NCBI RefSeq assembly: GCF_900113445.1
Contig: NZ_FOPJ01000005.1
Location: forward strand, 1 to 64,000
DNA length: 64,000 nt
Source of the DNA: Corynebacterium spheniscorum
GTDB lineage: Bacteria > Actinomycetota > Actinomycetes > Mycobacteriales > Mycobacteriaceae
Reading direction: 5' to 3'
The position numbers and the translations under genes are program-made. Below are positions 48,212-57,766 of this stretch, piece after piece. The notes beneath the pieces were generated by a model. It saw only the letters and a list, made by a program, of their open reading frames with translations. It was not told the origin of the DNA and searched no databases. Position 1 is the stretch's first letter; each line of letters starts with the position of its first letter.

Positions 48212-50302
48212 CTAGGACTTTTCGAGGTAGGTGGTGCGTTCCTCGTAGTCGCGCACCGTCGCAGCTGCCCATCCCCGATCAGTTTTCACCAACAGCTCAG
48301 CATCGCGATTCGCCTGCATAATCAGGTTGTAGTCCTCCAGCAGGTTCAGGGTTTTGAGCTTGCCATCTGTCCCCGACTGACTGGTGCCCAGCACATCCCC
48401 TTCCCTGCGCATCGCTAAGTCAACCTCAGCCAGCTTGAAACCATTGTCATGCTCAGCGACCTGCTGCAAGCGCATCAGCGCTGGGGAACCAGGCTCTGCC
48501 TTGGTGTGCAGTAGACACAGCGACTTGTGTGTTCCTCGGCCAACCCGTCCACGCAGTTGGTGTAGCTGCGATACTCCGAAGCTCTCTGCTTCCCGAATCA
48601 CGATCATGCTGGCATTCGCCACATCGACCCCCACCTCAATCACCGTGGTCGACACGAGAAGATTAATATCTCCTGCCACGAACTTGCCCATGATTTCATC
48701 TTTTTCCTCGCCAGTCATCTGGCCGTGCAGGATGCCCACGTTGAACTCTTTGAAGTACTCCTTCATGTACTCCCCTACCTCCAGCACCCCACCCGCATTG
48801 TGGATGCGTGGGCACACCAGATACACCTGACGCCCGTCCCGCATTTCCTCATACATCCGCTGCCGTGCTCGCGCTTTCCAGGCAGGTTTATTGTCAGGAA
48901 CCAACGCTGTTTGAATCGTCTGGCGTCCCTTGGGCAATCCTCGCATCGTCGAGACAGCCAAGTCACCGAACACCGTGATCGCCACGGTGCGCGGGATCGG
49001 AGTAGCCGTCATGACCAAAAGGTGCGGGGTCATCCCATCGCGGCCCTTGGCACGCAGGCGATCACGTTGTTCCACGCCGAATCGGTGCTGCTCATCCACG
49101 ATCACCAATCCCAGGTCATAGAACTCCACATTCTTTTGGATCAGGGCGTGCGTACCGATAACGATATGGGATTCCCCGGTGACGATATCCAATAAAGATT
49201 GCTTCTTCTTGGCGGTTTGCATTGAGCCAGTCAGTAGGGTCACCTTCACATTGGAGTTCTCCCTGGCCAACATCATTTTTATAGACGAAGCATGCTGGGC
49301 CGCCAGCACTTCGGTGGGTGCTAGCAACACGCATTGCTTGCCATCATCAACACACCGCAGCATCGCCATCAGCGCTACCACGGTTTTGCCAGAACCAACC
49401 TCACCTTGGAGCAGCCGGCTCATCGGCCGATTCCGCGCCAGATCCGACTCAATCTCGCGGAGGCATCTTTGCTGCTCATTGGTGAATTCGAAGGGCAATG
49501 ACTCCATTTGGCGGTCATATGCTCCCCCGGCGACCCGCGGAATTGGTGGAGCCTTGCGAGTTTCAGTGTCGGCTCTGCGTAGCGCCATCACCAAACCCAG
49601 GGTCAATGCCTCGTTGTATTTCATGCGGCGCGCAGCTGGTTCCGAGCCTTCCGGGCCTGGGATATGCATGCCTCGAATTGCACGATCCATGCTCAGCATC
49701 CCCCGAGGGACCCGACGCAGGGGTTCAGGAATAGGCGGCACCTTTTCCAGCACCGTCAACACCGCCATCATGATCCGCCAGGAGTTCAGCCCCTTCTTGG
49801 CCGGGTAGATCGGCAGCACCGGATATTTCTCGACAATCTCCGGCAGCTTCTTGGCATAAGCATTAGTCCCCGCGAGTTGCCCGCCCCCAATAGCAGAGTT
49901 ATGGGGCCCCGGCATTACCAAGAAGTCTGGGTGCAGCAGCCGCACCCCATGCAGCCCATGTTCTGCTTTTCCGGAGAGCAAAGCCACGCGATCTTTTACT
50001 AAAACTTGTGAGGGTAATTGTGCGCGGAAGAATACTGCGCGGATAACCCCCTGTGGGCATTGCACTGCAATTTCGTGCACTTTGCCGCCACGGTGCCCAT
50101 AACGCGTATGGGAGTGCAGAATCCTGCCCATGCAGGTGAGATGCTCGCTATCCGGACTTTGGGAACTATCGGTCCACCCTCGCGGAAAATACAGAAGCAG
50201 GTCCTCAACTGTTTTGAGTTCGAGTTTCCTGTCCAGGAGTTTCGCTTCCTTTGCGGGAAGCAAATCACTCAGTGGCCGTTGGTCGCGCCAGCCTAGGAAC
50301 AT
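48212..50302 (-). CDS. recG: ATP-dependent DNA helicase RecG
   Basis: RecG remodels stalled forks and Holliday junctions. The 696-residue protein has an N-terminal wedge/OB domain (RILHSHTRYGHRGGKVHEI), Walker A LLQGEVGSGKTVVALMAM (about residue 300), DEQH box IVDEQHRFGVEQR, MTATPIPRTVAIT and the C-terminal RGRVGRGTHKSLCLL. It starts only three bases after the DAK2-domain gene on the same strand. It is slightly longer than some homologs but within range. Confidence 0.95.
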   Translation of the reverse strand: MFLGWRDQRPLSDLLPAKEAKLLDRKLELKTVEDLLLYFPRGWTDSSQSPDSEHLTCMGRILHSHTRYGHRGGKVHEIAVQCPQGVIRAVFFRAQLPSQVLVKDRVALLSGKAEHGLHGVRLLHPDFLVMPGPHNSAIGGGQLAGTNAYAKKLPEIVEKYPVLPIYPAKKGLNSWRIMMAVLTVLEKVPPIPEPLRRVPRGMLSMDRAIRGMHIPGPEGSEPAARRMKYNEALTLGLVMALRRADTETRKAPPIPRVAGGAYDRQMESLPFEFTNEQQRCLREIESDLARNRPMSRLLQGEVGSGKTVVALMAMLRCVDDGKQCVLLAPTEVLAAQHASSIKMMLARENSNVKVTLLTGSMQTAKKKQSLLDIVTGESHIVIGTHALIQKNVEFYDLGLVIVDEQHRFGVEQRDRLRAKGRDGMTPHLLVMTATPIPRTVAITVFGDLAVSTMRGLPKGRQTIQTALVPDNKPAWKARARQRMYEEMRDGRQVYLVCPRIHNAGGVLEVGEYMKEYFKEFNVGILHGQMTGEEKDEIMGKFVAGDINLLVSTTVIEVGVDVANASMIVIREAESFGVSQLHQLRGRVGRGTHKSLCLLHTKAEPGSPALMRLQQVAEHDNGFKLAEVDLAMRREGDVLGTSQSGTDGKLKTLNLLEDYNLIMQANRDAELLVKTDRGWAAATVRDYEERTTYLEKS

Positions 50303-50305
50303 GTC

Positions 50306-51715
50306 TTATTCCACCCCGATTTCTACTTGGTGCCCCATTCCCTGTGCAGGATAGCTGATCACCTCAACTCCGAGGTTTTCGCTGAGGGTCTCTTCATCCA
50401 AGGGCGAGGCCGAGAGGAGGGTGACTTGTTCGCCTCCTTGGGCAAGCAAAGATCGGCATGCTGCCTCCACAGCAGTCGGGATGTCATCACTGGTGCCAAT
50501 GATGGCGGTACGCATCGCCAGTGCTGCTTCGGTCATCGCATAAGCCGCTACGCCTAAGGGTTGACGGGGGTCATGAACCGCCAACGCTGCGATCCCATCG
50601 ACGAGGCGGCTCGTAGGAATGGGCGTGAGGTGTTGCTCAAATGCCTGGGAGGAGCGCTCGACGGACACTAGCTCTCGGCGATTGAGCAGTCCATTGGGCA
50701 GCAGAATGACTTCTTCTGCGGAGCTGTCATGCACTGCGGCAACAATATCGGAGACCGTATCTTCGCTGGGGGCAACGGTGATCGCTCCGGCAGACTCATA
50801 GAGTTCCGCAATATCCCCACCGGGGGTGACCGCCAAAACAATGCGCCGTGGGCTGGTAACCACCGGTCGTTCCGGTAGTACTTCCAGGCGTAGCTGGGAG
50901 ACCTGCCCCAAGCTATAGAGGTGTTCGATCACCGCACCAGCTTCACGGGAGTGAATATGGACAGTTGCCGTTTCTTCATCTATCGGAGCGATGATCAGGC
51001 TATCGCCCATCTGCGGTAGCGTACGGCGCGCTTCGTCCACCCCGCCTTGAAGATGACACATCACTTCAAGCGCAGGTTGGACAGCTTCAACCATCAACGG
51101 GATGCTGCTCTCAGGCTCACCATCAAGCTCAGCGAGCAGGGCTTCTAAGAGGATGAGGAATCCGGTTCCACCGGCATCCACCACCCCGGCTTCGCGGAGC
51201 GCGTCTAGCTGCGATGGGGTATTCGCCAGCGCCGTGCGCGCCGCTGCAGTGGCTTCAGCCAGTACGTCCCGCAAGCTGCCTTCTTTGCGGCAGGCTATTG
51301 CCGCTGCCCGCAGCACCGTAATCACGGTGCCTTCAACGGGTTCGCTAATCGCCTGGTGCACCAGCTTCAGAGCACTATTCAGCGCCGTGGTGATCGACTG
51401 CGCCCCAATAGGACCATCGGTGGCGGTTTGCGCCAACGCCCGCAACACTTGGCTGAGAATAATGCCTGAGTTCCCGCGCGCTCCGGCTACAGACCCAGCA
51501 GCCAATGCCGCAGCAACCGTCGCAGTATCCGCGTCCTCAGGCAGCTCCTCAACCGCCTGCAGGGCTTTTTCCATGGTGTGCGCCATATTGGAGCCAGTGT
51601 CGGCATCCGGCACCGGGAAAACGTTGAGTTGGTTGATTTCCTCACGTTTGGCGGCGAGCTCGGCGACGGCTCGTCGCGCCCACGCGCGTAGGGCTGGTCC
51701 GTTGAGCTCAGTCAT
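50306..51715 (-). CDS. DAK2-domain protein (fatty acid kinase FakA-like)
   Basis: This 469-residue protein begins with a DAK2 kinase domain: LNVFPVPDADTGSNMAHTMEKAL (metal/ATP aspartates), GARGNSGIILSQVLRAL, VDAGGTGFLIL. A middle domain of the DAK1-degV-like type and a C-terminal domain follow, as in YloV/FakA. In firmicutes FakA phosphorylates fatty acids bound to FakB. The same activity is possible here but unproven. It sits directly upstream of recG, a long-conserved neighbourhood in Gram-positives. Confidence 0.88.
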   Translation of the reverse strand: MTELNGPALRAWARRAVAELAAKREEINQLNVFPVPDADTGSNMAHTMEKALQAVEELPEDADTATVAAALAAGSVAGARGNSGIILSQVLRALAQTATDGPIGAQSITTALNSALKLVHQAISEPVEGTVITVLRAAAIACRKEGSLRDVLAEATAAARTALANTPSQLDALREAGVVDAGGTGFLILLEALLAELDGEPESSIPLMVEAVQPALEVMCHLQGGVDEARRTLPQMGDSLIIAPIDEETATVHIHSREAGAVIEHLYSLGQVSQLRLEVLPERPVVTSPRRIVLAVTPGGDIAELYESAGAITVAPSEDTVSDIVAAVHDSSAEEVILLPNGLLNRRELVSVERSSQAFEQHLTPIPTSRLVDGIAALAVHDPRQPLGVAAYAMTEAALAMRTAIIGTSDDIPTAVEAACRSLLAQGGEQVTLLSASPLDEETLSENLGVEVISYPAQGMGHQVEIGVE

Positions 51716-51727
51716 GATCTGAAGATC

Positions 51728-52381
51728 CTACAGTCGCCAATCAACGGGGGTGGAACCCATGTCCCTTAAGAGTTGGTTGCTCCGCGAAAAAGGCTTGGAC
51801 CCGAAGAACCCACGGTGCGCGCTCAGCGGCGAGGGGTGCGCGGAACAAATACACGGTGTATCCCCCAATTCCCGCTGTGCACTTTGAGCATCCTTGCCCC
51901 ACAAAATCGCGACCAACGGTTGCTCACGGGCAGCCAAGGACCGCAGCGCATGAGCTGTGATTTTCTCCCAGCCCTTCCCACGGTGCGAGGCTGCTTTACC
52001 TGGCTGCACCGTCAGCACTCGGTTCAATAACGCAATCCCCTGCCGACTCCACGCACTTAAATCCCCATCACTGCGCCCGGGGATGCCCAGGTCGTCTTCT
52101 AACTCGCGATAGATATTCACCAGACTCCGGGGTGGCGCGACCCCCGGCTGGGTGGAGAAACTTAAGCCCATGGGGTGTCCGGGGGTGGGATAAGGATCCT
52201 GTCCCACAATCACCACTTTCACCTCGTCGAAGGGGTAGCTAAATGCCCGCAGCACATCACTACCCGCAGGCAGGTACCCTCGCCCGGCGGCGTTTTCGGC
52301 TCTTAAGAATTCACCCATCGCATGGATGTCTTCTTCTACCTCCGCCAGTACTGGCTTCCAGGTTTCATGTACCGGTAGCAC
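51728..52381 (-). CDS. ung: uracil-DNA glycosylase
   Basis: This family 1 glycosylase removes uracil from DNA. The 217-residue protein has the water-activating motif [17 protein letters not shown] (about residue 60) and the DNA-intercalating loop [18 protein letters not shown] near the C-terminus, plus [16 protein letters not shown]. It adjoins thiL with no gap (thiL ends at 52382) and is followed by the DAK2 gene 12 bases later. Confidence 0.96.
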   Translation of the reverse strand: MLPVHETWKPVLAEVEEDIHAMGEFLRAENAAGRGYLPAGSDVLRAFSYPFDEVKVVIVGQDPYPTPGHPMGLSFSTQPGVAPPRSLVNIYRELEDDLGIPGRSDGDLSAWSRQGIALLNRVLTVQPGKAASHRGKGWEKITAHALRSLAAREQPLVAILWGKDAQSAQRELGDTPCICSAHPSPLSAHRGFFGSKPFSRSNQLLRDMGSTPVDWRL

Positions 52382-53338
52382 TTAAAAGCTCACCCACCCT
52401 GCTTCATGTCGCGGCGGCAACCCATCAACGGTCACCAGCCCAGTGTTTTTATTGACCCTCCCAATATCGCGAAACCCGGTTGGGGTTTCCTTGCTGGTAG
52501 TGGCTAAAAACGTGTGGTCTTCTCCCCCACTAAGCACAAACTCCCAAGGGTCAATCCCAGTGAGTTTCCCGGCGCGGCACAGCAGCTCATCGGGGAAGAT
52601 GGCGTGGCTCTTCAAATCAATCCCTACCCCGGAACGCTCCGCGATCAAGCGCAGGTCCTGGATCAACCCATCGGAGTTATCGGTCATCGCGGTAGCCCCG
52701 GTGGCACGTGCGATTACTCCTCGGTTGGTTTCAATCCGCGGCGCACAATGATGCTCCACTAAGGGCCGCAAGTCCTCAGGGATCTCCTCGAACTTCCGCA
52801 GCAAGGCTAACCCTGCCGCGGACCACCCAATCCGCCCATTGGCCACGACTTTTTGCCCAGGCCTCGCCGCATCTAAGCGCAGCTCTTTACGATTCCCACC
52901 GAGTTGCCCCAGCGCGGTGACCGCCAGCACCATCTTCTCGCCCCCGGTGATATCTCCACCGATAAGTTGCGCACTAAAGGGCTCCAACGCCTGCTGAATT
53001 CCGCGAGCGATCCCGCGTAGCACCTCCACGTCGGTATCTTTGGGCGCGGAAAGCGCCAGTAGCGCCGCAGTGGGCCTCGCCCCCATCGCCTCAATATCTG
53101 CGAAGTTCTGGCTGATCGCTTTGATCCCCACCTGTTCCGGGGTGGACCAGTCGAAGCGAAAGTGCCTGTCTTCGACCAGCATGTCGGTGGCCACAACGGG
53201 GCGGGTATTGGGCGCGGGTTGGTTAAGTACCGCCGCGTCGTCGCCGTTGTTGCGGCTGGGGCATTCTTCGCGGATCACGCGGATTGCGGCGTGCTCCCCG
53301 ATCTCGCCCAGGGTTGTGCGCTTAGACTGGTGTGCCAT
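52382..53338 (-). CDS. thiL: thiamine-monophosphate kinase
   Basis: This enzyme phosphorylates thiamine monophosphate to the active cofactor thiamine pyrophosphate. The 318-residue protein has GDDAAVL (metal-binding aspartates, about residue 32), ATDMLVEDRHFRFDWSTPEQVGIKA, GGDITGG and GGEDHTFLAT. Its start codon overlaps the start of the divergent DUF3515 gene in the tetramer CATG, so each promoter must lie within the other gene. It leads a thiL-ung-DAK2-recG string. Confidence 0.95.
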   Translation of the reverse strand: MAHQSKRTTLGEIGEHAAIRVIREECPSRNNGDDAAVLNQPAPNTRPVVATDMLVEDRHFRFDWSTPEQVGIKAISQNFADIEAMGARPTAALLALSAPKDTDVEVLRGIARGIQQALEPFSAQLIGGDITGGEKMVLAVTALGQLGGNRKELRLDAARPGQKVVANGRIGWSAAGLALLRKFEEIPEDLRPLVEHHCAPRIETNRGVIARATGATAMTDNSDGLIQDLRLIAERSGVGIDLKSHAIFPDELLCRAGKLTGIDPWEFVLSGGEDHTFLATTSKETPTGFRDIGRVNKNTGLVTVDGLPPRHEAGWVSF

Positions 53339-54164
53339 GAAGTCCCAATTTAATCGTGTTCCGGTGTATATCGCCTTAGGCTTGTCACTTCTTTTGGTGG
53401 TGGGGGCCCTCGTGGGGGCAAAGCTGGTTTTCCAGAATGCTCGTCAACCGGTCAATGTGGTGGCGATCCCCGCCCCGGACGCGGAGTCCTCGCAGTGCGC
53501 TGAGCTGCTCCAACGCCTCCCGGCGAAGGTGTTGGGCGTCAAACGTGCGGAGATGGCTTCGGAGGTTGCCGGGACCGCGGTGTGGGCGAAGGGTTCGGAG
53601 GCTGATGTCACCCTCCGTTGTGGGGTGGATGTGCCTTTCCAATACACGGAGCTCTCCGAACCGGAGACGATCGATGGGACTGATTGGTTTGAGATCCAGG
53701 ACCCCATGTCCCCGGCGCGTTCCTGGTATGCGGTGAATCGGTTCCCGGTGGTTGCGGTCACCACCGAGGGTGACCCCCGCGAGGATCTCGCCCACGCGCT
53801 CACACAGTTGGAGCACAAGGATGCTCCCCAGAACCCCGCGCCTTTAAGTGAGCTTGCTGCTGGCCCGGATCGTTTCTGCGATCGCCTGGATCTGCCGGAG
53901 CAGCTCGGTGATCTCCAGCTCAAGGGTTCCGCGTGGGTGGCGCGCGGCAAGGAGCCGATCGTGTTGCGCTGTGGGGTGGAGCTGCCGGAGGCTTATCAGC
54001 CGGGCGTGCAGCTCACCCAGATCAATGACGTCCCGTGGTTCGAGGACGCCGGCATTTGGTACGCGTTGCGGGAGAATATCGTGGCGGTGTATTTGCCGGA
54101 AGATAGCTCAAATCTGGTGCCGCTTAGCGATGCGATCCGTCGCGCAGTGCCTGCTGAATCATAG
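53337..54164 (+). CDS. DUF3515 protein, two tandem domains
   Basis: This 275-residue protein has an N-terminal TM helix or signal anchor (about residues 8-29) and two successive copies of the DUF3515 domain. The first runs about residues 50-150 (CAELLQRLP, TLRCGVDVPFQ, TDWFEI, FPVVAVTTEG). The second runs about 180-270 (CDRLDLPEQL, VLRCGVELPEA, VPWFEDAG, IVAVYLPED). Typical DUF3515 proteins have one copy. The gene sits between thiL and ddl, the usual location. Function unknown. Its 3' end overlaps the convergent ddl by 41 bases. TAGACT eight bases before the ATG suggests a leaderless mRNA. Confidence 0.88.
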   Translation: MKSQFNRVPVYIALGLSLLLVVGALVGAKLVFQNARQPVNVVAIPAPDAESSQCAELLQRLPAKVLGVKRAEMASEVAGTAVWAKGSEADVTLRCGVDVPFQYTELSEPETIDGTDWFEIQDPMSPARSWYAVNRFPVVAVTTEGDPREDLAHALTQLEHKDAPQNPAPLSELAAGPDRFCDRLDLPEQLGDLQLKGSAWVARGKEPIVLRCGVELPEAYQPGVQLTQINDVPWFEDAGIWYALRENIVAVYLPEDSSNLVPLSDAIRRAVPAES

Positions 54165-55173
54165 CGTCCAATAGGCTCGGATAGTCGATTCCACTGTGCT
54201 CGAAGACCTGCGGATACATTGAAATCGGCGTGAATCCGGGCATGGTGTTGATCTCATTGAAGGTGGGGCCTTCTTCAGTGAGGAAGAAGTCCACTCGAGC
54301 AAGCCCTTTGCACTCGAGAGCGTGAAAACAGGCGCGCGCATATTTTTTGAGGTTTGCTGTGTCCTCCGGAGACAACGGCGCCGGGATCTGCGCGCGAACA
54401 GTGTTCTCTAAATATTTTGTTTTAAAGCCGTAGAAACCTTCTTCGGTCTCATCAATCCCCAAAAGCAACGCCGGTTCAGAGACGATGACTTCCCCGTCTT
54501 TTTCCAGCACCCCAAGCTCAACCTCTTGGCCAACAACCTCGGCTTCAATAATGATCTTGGTGTCATAGCGAAAAGCGAGTTCCGCTGCTTCCGCATAGTC
54601 TTCCCACCTGGTGACACGCGTAATCCCGATGGAGGATCCACCGCGCACGGGCTTGACGAATACCGGCAACCCCAGGGTTTCTTTTTCGGCTTCGCTAAGC
54701 TCACGATTCTCGTAGAGCGTGATGGTGCGCTGGTCAACGGGAACCCCGGCGCGGGCGACGACTTCCCGGCTAAAGGCTTTGTCCATGCCCATGGCGGATG
54801 CGAGGACTCCGGATCCGACGTAGGGGATGCTGGAGAGTTCGAAGAGCCCTTGGATGGTGCCGTCTTCGCCATAGGGGCCGTGGAGGACGGGGAAGATGAC
54901 ATCGACGGTGGCGTATTCGCGGCCGTCGAGGTAGCTGATCCGACCGCGGGTGGCGGGGTTAAGCGATAAGGTGACTTCTTCCCCACCGGTGACTTTGGGT
55001 AGTTCCCCTTCTGGTGGGGTGGCTACTACCCAGGCGCCTTCTTCGGTGATGCCGACGGGAACGACACGGTAGTTTCCGAGGTGTTCCATGATGGCTTTGG
55101 CGGTGATGCAGGAAATGCTGTGTTCGGAGCTGCGGCCGCCAAAAATGAGGGCGACGGTGCGGGGTTCAGTCAT
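54124..55173 (-). CDS. ddl: D-alanine--D-alanine ligase
   Basis: This ATP-grasp enzyme makes the D-Ala-D-Ala end of peptidoglycan precursors. The 349-residue protein begins VALIFGGRSSEHSISC, has PVLHGPYGEDGTIQGL, the ATP-lid lysine region FVKPVRGGSSIGITRV, and the closing FNEINTMPGFTPISMYPQ. It follows gpsA by 10 bases on the same strand, the usual gpsA-ddl order. Confidence 0.97.
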   Translation of the reverse strand: MTEPRTVALIFGGRSSEHSISCITAKAIMEHLGNYRVVPVGITEEGAWVVATPPEGELPKVTGGEEVTLSLNPATRGRISYLDGREYATVDVIFPVLHGPYGEDGTIQGLFELSSIPYVGSGVLASAMGMDKAFSREVVARAGVPVDQRTITLYENRELSEAEKETLGLPVFVKPVRGGSSIGITRVTRWEDYAEAAELAFRYDTKIIIEAEVVGQEVELGVLEKDGEVIVSEPALLLGIDETEEGFYGFKTKYLENTVRAQIPAPLSPEDTANLKKYARACFHALECKGLARVDFFLTEEGPTFNEINTMPGFTPISMYPQVFEHSGIDYPSLLDAMIQQALRDGSHR

Positions 55174-55183
55174 GCGCGAAAGC

Positions 55184-56176
55184 TTACTCTGCCTTACGGG
55201 AGCGCCCCATTAGTGCCGTCACCATGTCGGCAACATTAAGGCCTTCGTGACATACCGAGTACACGGCGTGGGTGATGGGCATTTCAACACCGGCTTCTTG
55301 GGCCAGCAGATACACGGATTTGGAGGAGATCACACCTTCGGCGACCTGGCCGTGGGTAGCTTTGGTTGCTTCCTCGATGGTGCCGCCTTCGCCGAGGCGA
55401 TAACCAAATGTGCGGTTACGGGAAAGAGGTGAGGAACAGGTGGCTACCAAATCTCCGAGTCCGGCGAGCCCAGCGAAAGTTCTTTGATCCGCACCGAGAG
55501 CCAACCCCAGCCGCGTGATCTCGGCAAGGCCCCGGGTAATAAGTGTTGCTTTGGTATTTTCTCCGAGTCCACGCCCGGTGGCAACGCCGCAGGCTAAGGC
55601 GATGACATTTTTGCAGGCGCCGCCGATTTCGCAGCCGATGACGTCGGTGTTGGTGTAGGGGCGTAGGTAGCTGGTGGCGACGGCGGCTTGGACGAGTTTG
55701 GCACGGTTTTCATCCACGCAGGCAATCACGGTGGCGGCGGGTTGTTCGGCGGCGATTTCTTTGGCGAGGTTGGGGCCAGAAAGCACGGCGATGCGGTCTT
55801 GGGGCACCTCGCAGACATCGCGAATGACCTCTGACATGCGCAGCAGGGTGCCTTTTTCCACACCTTTGGAGATGCTGACCAAGGTGGCGTCGGGGAGCAG
55901 CGGTTTCCAGGCGGCGAGGTTATCGCGCATGGTTTGGCTGGGGACGGCGAAGACCACAATGTCGGCGTCGGCCAGGGCGAGGACGGCGTCGGTGGTAGTT
56001 TCGAGTTCGGGGAGGTGAACGCCGGGGAGGTAGTCCGGGTTTTGGTGGGTGGTGGCGATGGCGTGGCGGAGTTCCTCGCGGCGGGCCCAGAGGCGGACGG
56101 TGTTTCCGGCGTCGGCAAAAACCTTGGCCAGAGTGGTTCCCCAGGAACCGGCTCCCATTACTGCGACGTTGACCAT
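55184..56176 (-). CDS. gpsA: NAD(P)H-dependent glycerol-3-phosphate dehydrogenase
   Basis: This enzyme makes sn-glycerol 3-phosphate for phospholipids from dihydroxyacetone phosphate. The 330-residue protein from the ATG at 56176 has [13 protein letters not shown] (NAD-binding), the catalytic lysine region [21 protein letters not shown] and [23 protein letters not shown]. The frame is open another 50 codons upstream, overlapping the divergent mutT1 gene, but that part has no family resemblance. Confidence 0.96.
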   Translation of the reverse strand: MVNVAVMGAGSWGTTLAKVFADAGNTVRLWARREELRHAIATTHQNPDYLPGVHLPELETTTDAVLALADADIVVFAVPSQTMRDNLAAWKPLLPDATLVSISKGVEKGTLLRMSEVIRDVCEVPQDRIAVLSGPNLAKEIAAEQPAATVIACVDENRAKLVQAAVATSYLRPYTNTDVIGCEIGGACKNVIALACGVATGRGLGENTKATLITRGLAEITRLGLALGADQRTFAGLAGLGDLVATCSSPLSRNRTFGYRLGEGGTIEEATKATHGQVAEGVISSKSVYLLAQEAGVEMPITHAVYSVCHEGLNVADMVTALMGRSRKAE

Positions 56177-56225
56177 AGCGCTCAGCTTAGCGCGTGCGAG
56201 AATGGTGGAGGAGGAAGGATGTTTT

Positions 56226-57170
56226 ATGGCTTCAGAAACTGACAAAGACGACAATGGTTTGCTCGCGATGCGGGGGCGTTCCCAATGTGTTCCGGCGGAT
56301 CCCGCTGCCGAGCACTCCCCCGCCACCTTGGCTGCGGGTGCGGTGTTGTGGCGGGATAAGAAGATCGCGTTGATTCACCGTCCGCATTATGACGACTGGT
56401 CCTTGCCGAAGGGGAAGGTGGATCCCGGTGAGTCTTTAGCAGTTACTGCGCGCCGCGAAATCCTGGAGGAAACCGGGTTGGAGGTGCGCTTAGGTTCGCT
56501 GCTGGGGAAGGTGACCTATCCAGTGCGTTCGCGCACCAAGGTGGTTTATTATTGGAACGCTGAGGTGCTCGGCGGGGAATTTAAGAAGAACTCTGAGGTT
56601 GATGAGTTGCGGTGGGTCACTGTGGAAGAGGCCCGCGAATTGCTAAGCTATAAGTTGGATCGCAAGGTGCTTGATAAGGCAGCGAAGCGGCAGCCGACTA
56701 CCACCCGGATTATTTATGTGCGGCATGCGCGTGCCCATGATCGTCGCAATTGGGCGGGCGATGATAATAAGCGCCCGCTGGACCGAAAGGGGCGGCGTCA
56801 GGCCGAGGCCTTGGCGCAGATGATCGCTGGTTTTTATCCCACCAAGGTGTATTCGGCGAAACCGGATCGTTGTGTGGCTACTGCCGAACCTATCGCGCGG
56901 GAGCTGGGGGTGAAGGTGAAGGTTGATCGCGAGTTTGGGGATGCAGCAGAAAATCCCCGGGCGCGGTTTGATGAATTGCTGACCCCGGGGGTGAAGGTGG
57001 TGGTATCTCAGGGCGATACCATGCCGAAGATTATTGCCCAGCTGGCCGCCGAATCCGGGTTGGATGTCGGCGAACCTAAGGTGAAGAAAGCTGGGGTGTG
57101 GGTCTTGAGCTTTAATAAGAACAAGCTCAAGAGCGCCGATTATCTGGTTAGTCCGCTGCCGCTGAAGTAG
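56226..57170 (+). CDS. Nudix hydrolase / histidine phosphatase fusion (MutT1-like)
   Basis: This 314-residue two-domain protein resembles mycobacterial MutT1, which hydrolyses 8-oxo-GTP/dGTP and diadenosine polyphosphates. Residues about 35-155 form the Nudix domain with the box [22 protein letters not shown]. Residues about 170-314 form a histidine phosphatase domain beginning [12 protein letters not shown] (RHG-like). GAGGAAGG precedes the ATG. It diverges from gpsA by 49 bases, and its end overlaps the convergent leuD by 23 bases. Confidence 0.9.
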   Translation: MASETDKDDNGLLAMRGRSQCVPADPAAEHSPATLAAGAVLWRDKKIALIHRPHYDDWSLPKGKVDPGESLAVTARREILEETGLEVRLGSLLGKVTYPVRSRTKVVYYWNAEVLGGEFKKNSEVDELRWVTVEEARELLSYKLDRKVLDKAAKRQPTTTRIIYVRHARAHDRRNWAGDDNKRPLDRKGRRQAEALAQMIAGFYPTKVYSAKPDRCVATAEPIARELGVKVKVDREFGDAAENPRARFDELLTPGVKVVVSQGDTMPKIIAQLAAESGLDVGEPKVKKAGVWVLSFNKNKLKSADYLVSPLPLK

Positions 57171-57765
57171 CTTCGAAGGGAATCGAGGGCTTAAAGGCTG
57201 GGCGTTCGGCTTCGAAGGCGGAAATATTTTCTTCCTTGCGCAGCGTCAGCCCGATGTCGTCGAGGCCTTCCATGAGGCGCCAGCGGGTGTAGTCATCGAC
57301 CTCGAAGGGCAGCACGTGTTCCCCGGCGCTCACGGTGCGTTCTTCAAGGTTCACGGTGAGCTTGAGGCCTGGTTCGGCTTCCATGAGCTTCCATAGAAGC
57401 TCGATATCTTCTTGTTGCATTAGTGCTGCGAGCAGCCCGGATTTACCGGAGTTGCCGCGGAAGATATCGGCGAAGCGGGAAGAAAACACCACCTTAAAGC
57501 CATAGTCCATCAACGCCCACACGGCATGCTCGCGGGAGGAGCCGGTGCCGAAATCTGGTCCGGCGACCAAGATGGAGCCATTGCGGTAGGTGTCCTGGTT
57601 GAGCACAAAGGTGGGGTCGGTGCTGCGCCAATTGGAAAAGAGGCCATCTTCGAAGCCGGTGCGGGTCACCCTTTTCAGGTACACCGCCGGAATGATCTGG
57701 TCGGTATCCACATTGGAGCGCTTAAGTGGCACGCCCACACCGGTGTGGGTTATGAACTTCTCCAT
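57148..57765 (-). CDS. leuD: 3-isopropylmalate dehydratase small subunit
   Basis: This subunit, with LeuC, isomerises 2- to 3-isopropylmalate in leucine synthesis. The 205-residue protein starts [33 protein letters not shown] and contains [21 protein letters not shown], the substrate-recognition swivel loop. AAAGGA lies just before the ATG at 57765, one base after the leuC stop. Its last 23 bases overlap mutT1 in a tail-to-tail manner. Confidence 0.97.
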   Translation of the reverse strand: MEKFITHTGVGVPLKRSNVDTDQIIPAVYLKRVTRTGFEDGLFSNWRSTDPTFVLNQDTYRNGSILVAGPDFGTGSSREHAVWALMDYGFKVVFSSRFADIFRGNSGKSGLLAALMQQEDIELLWKLMEAEPGLKLTVNLEERTVSAGEHVLPFEVDDYTRWRLMEGLDDIGLTLRKEENISAFEAERPAFKPSIPFEATSAAAD

Positions 57766-57766
57766 C

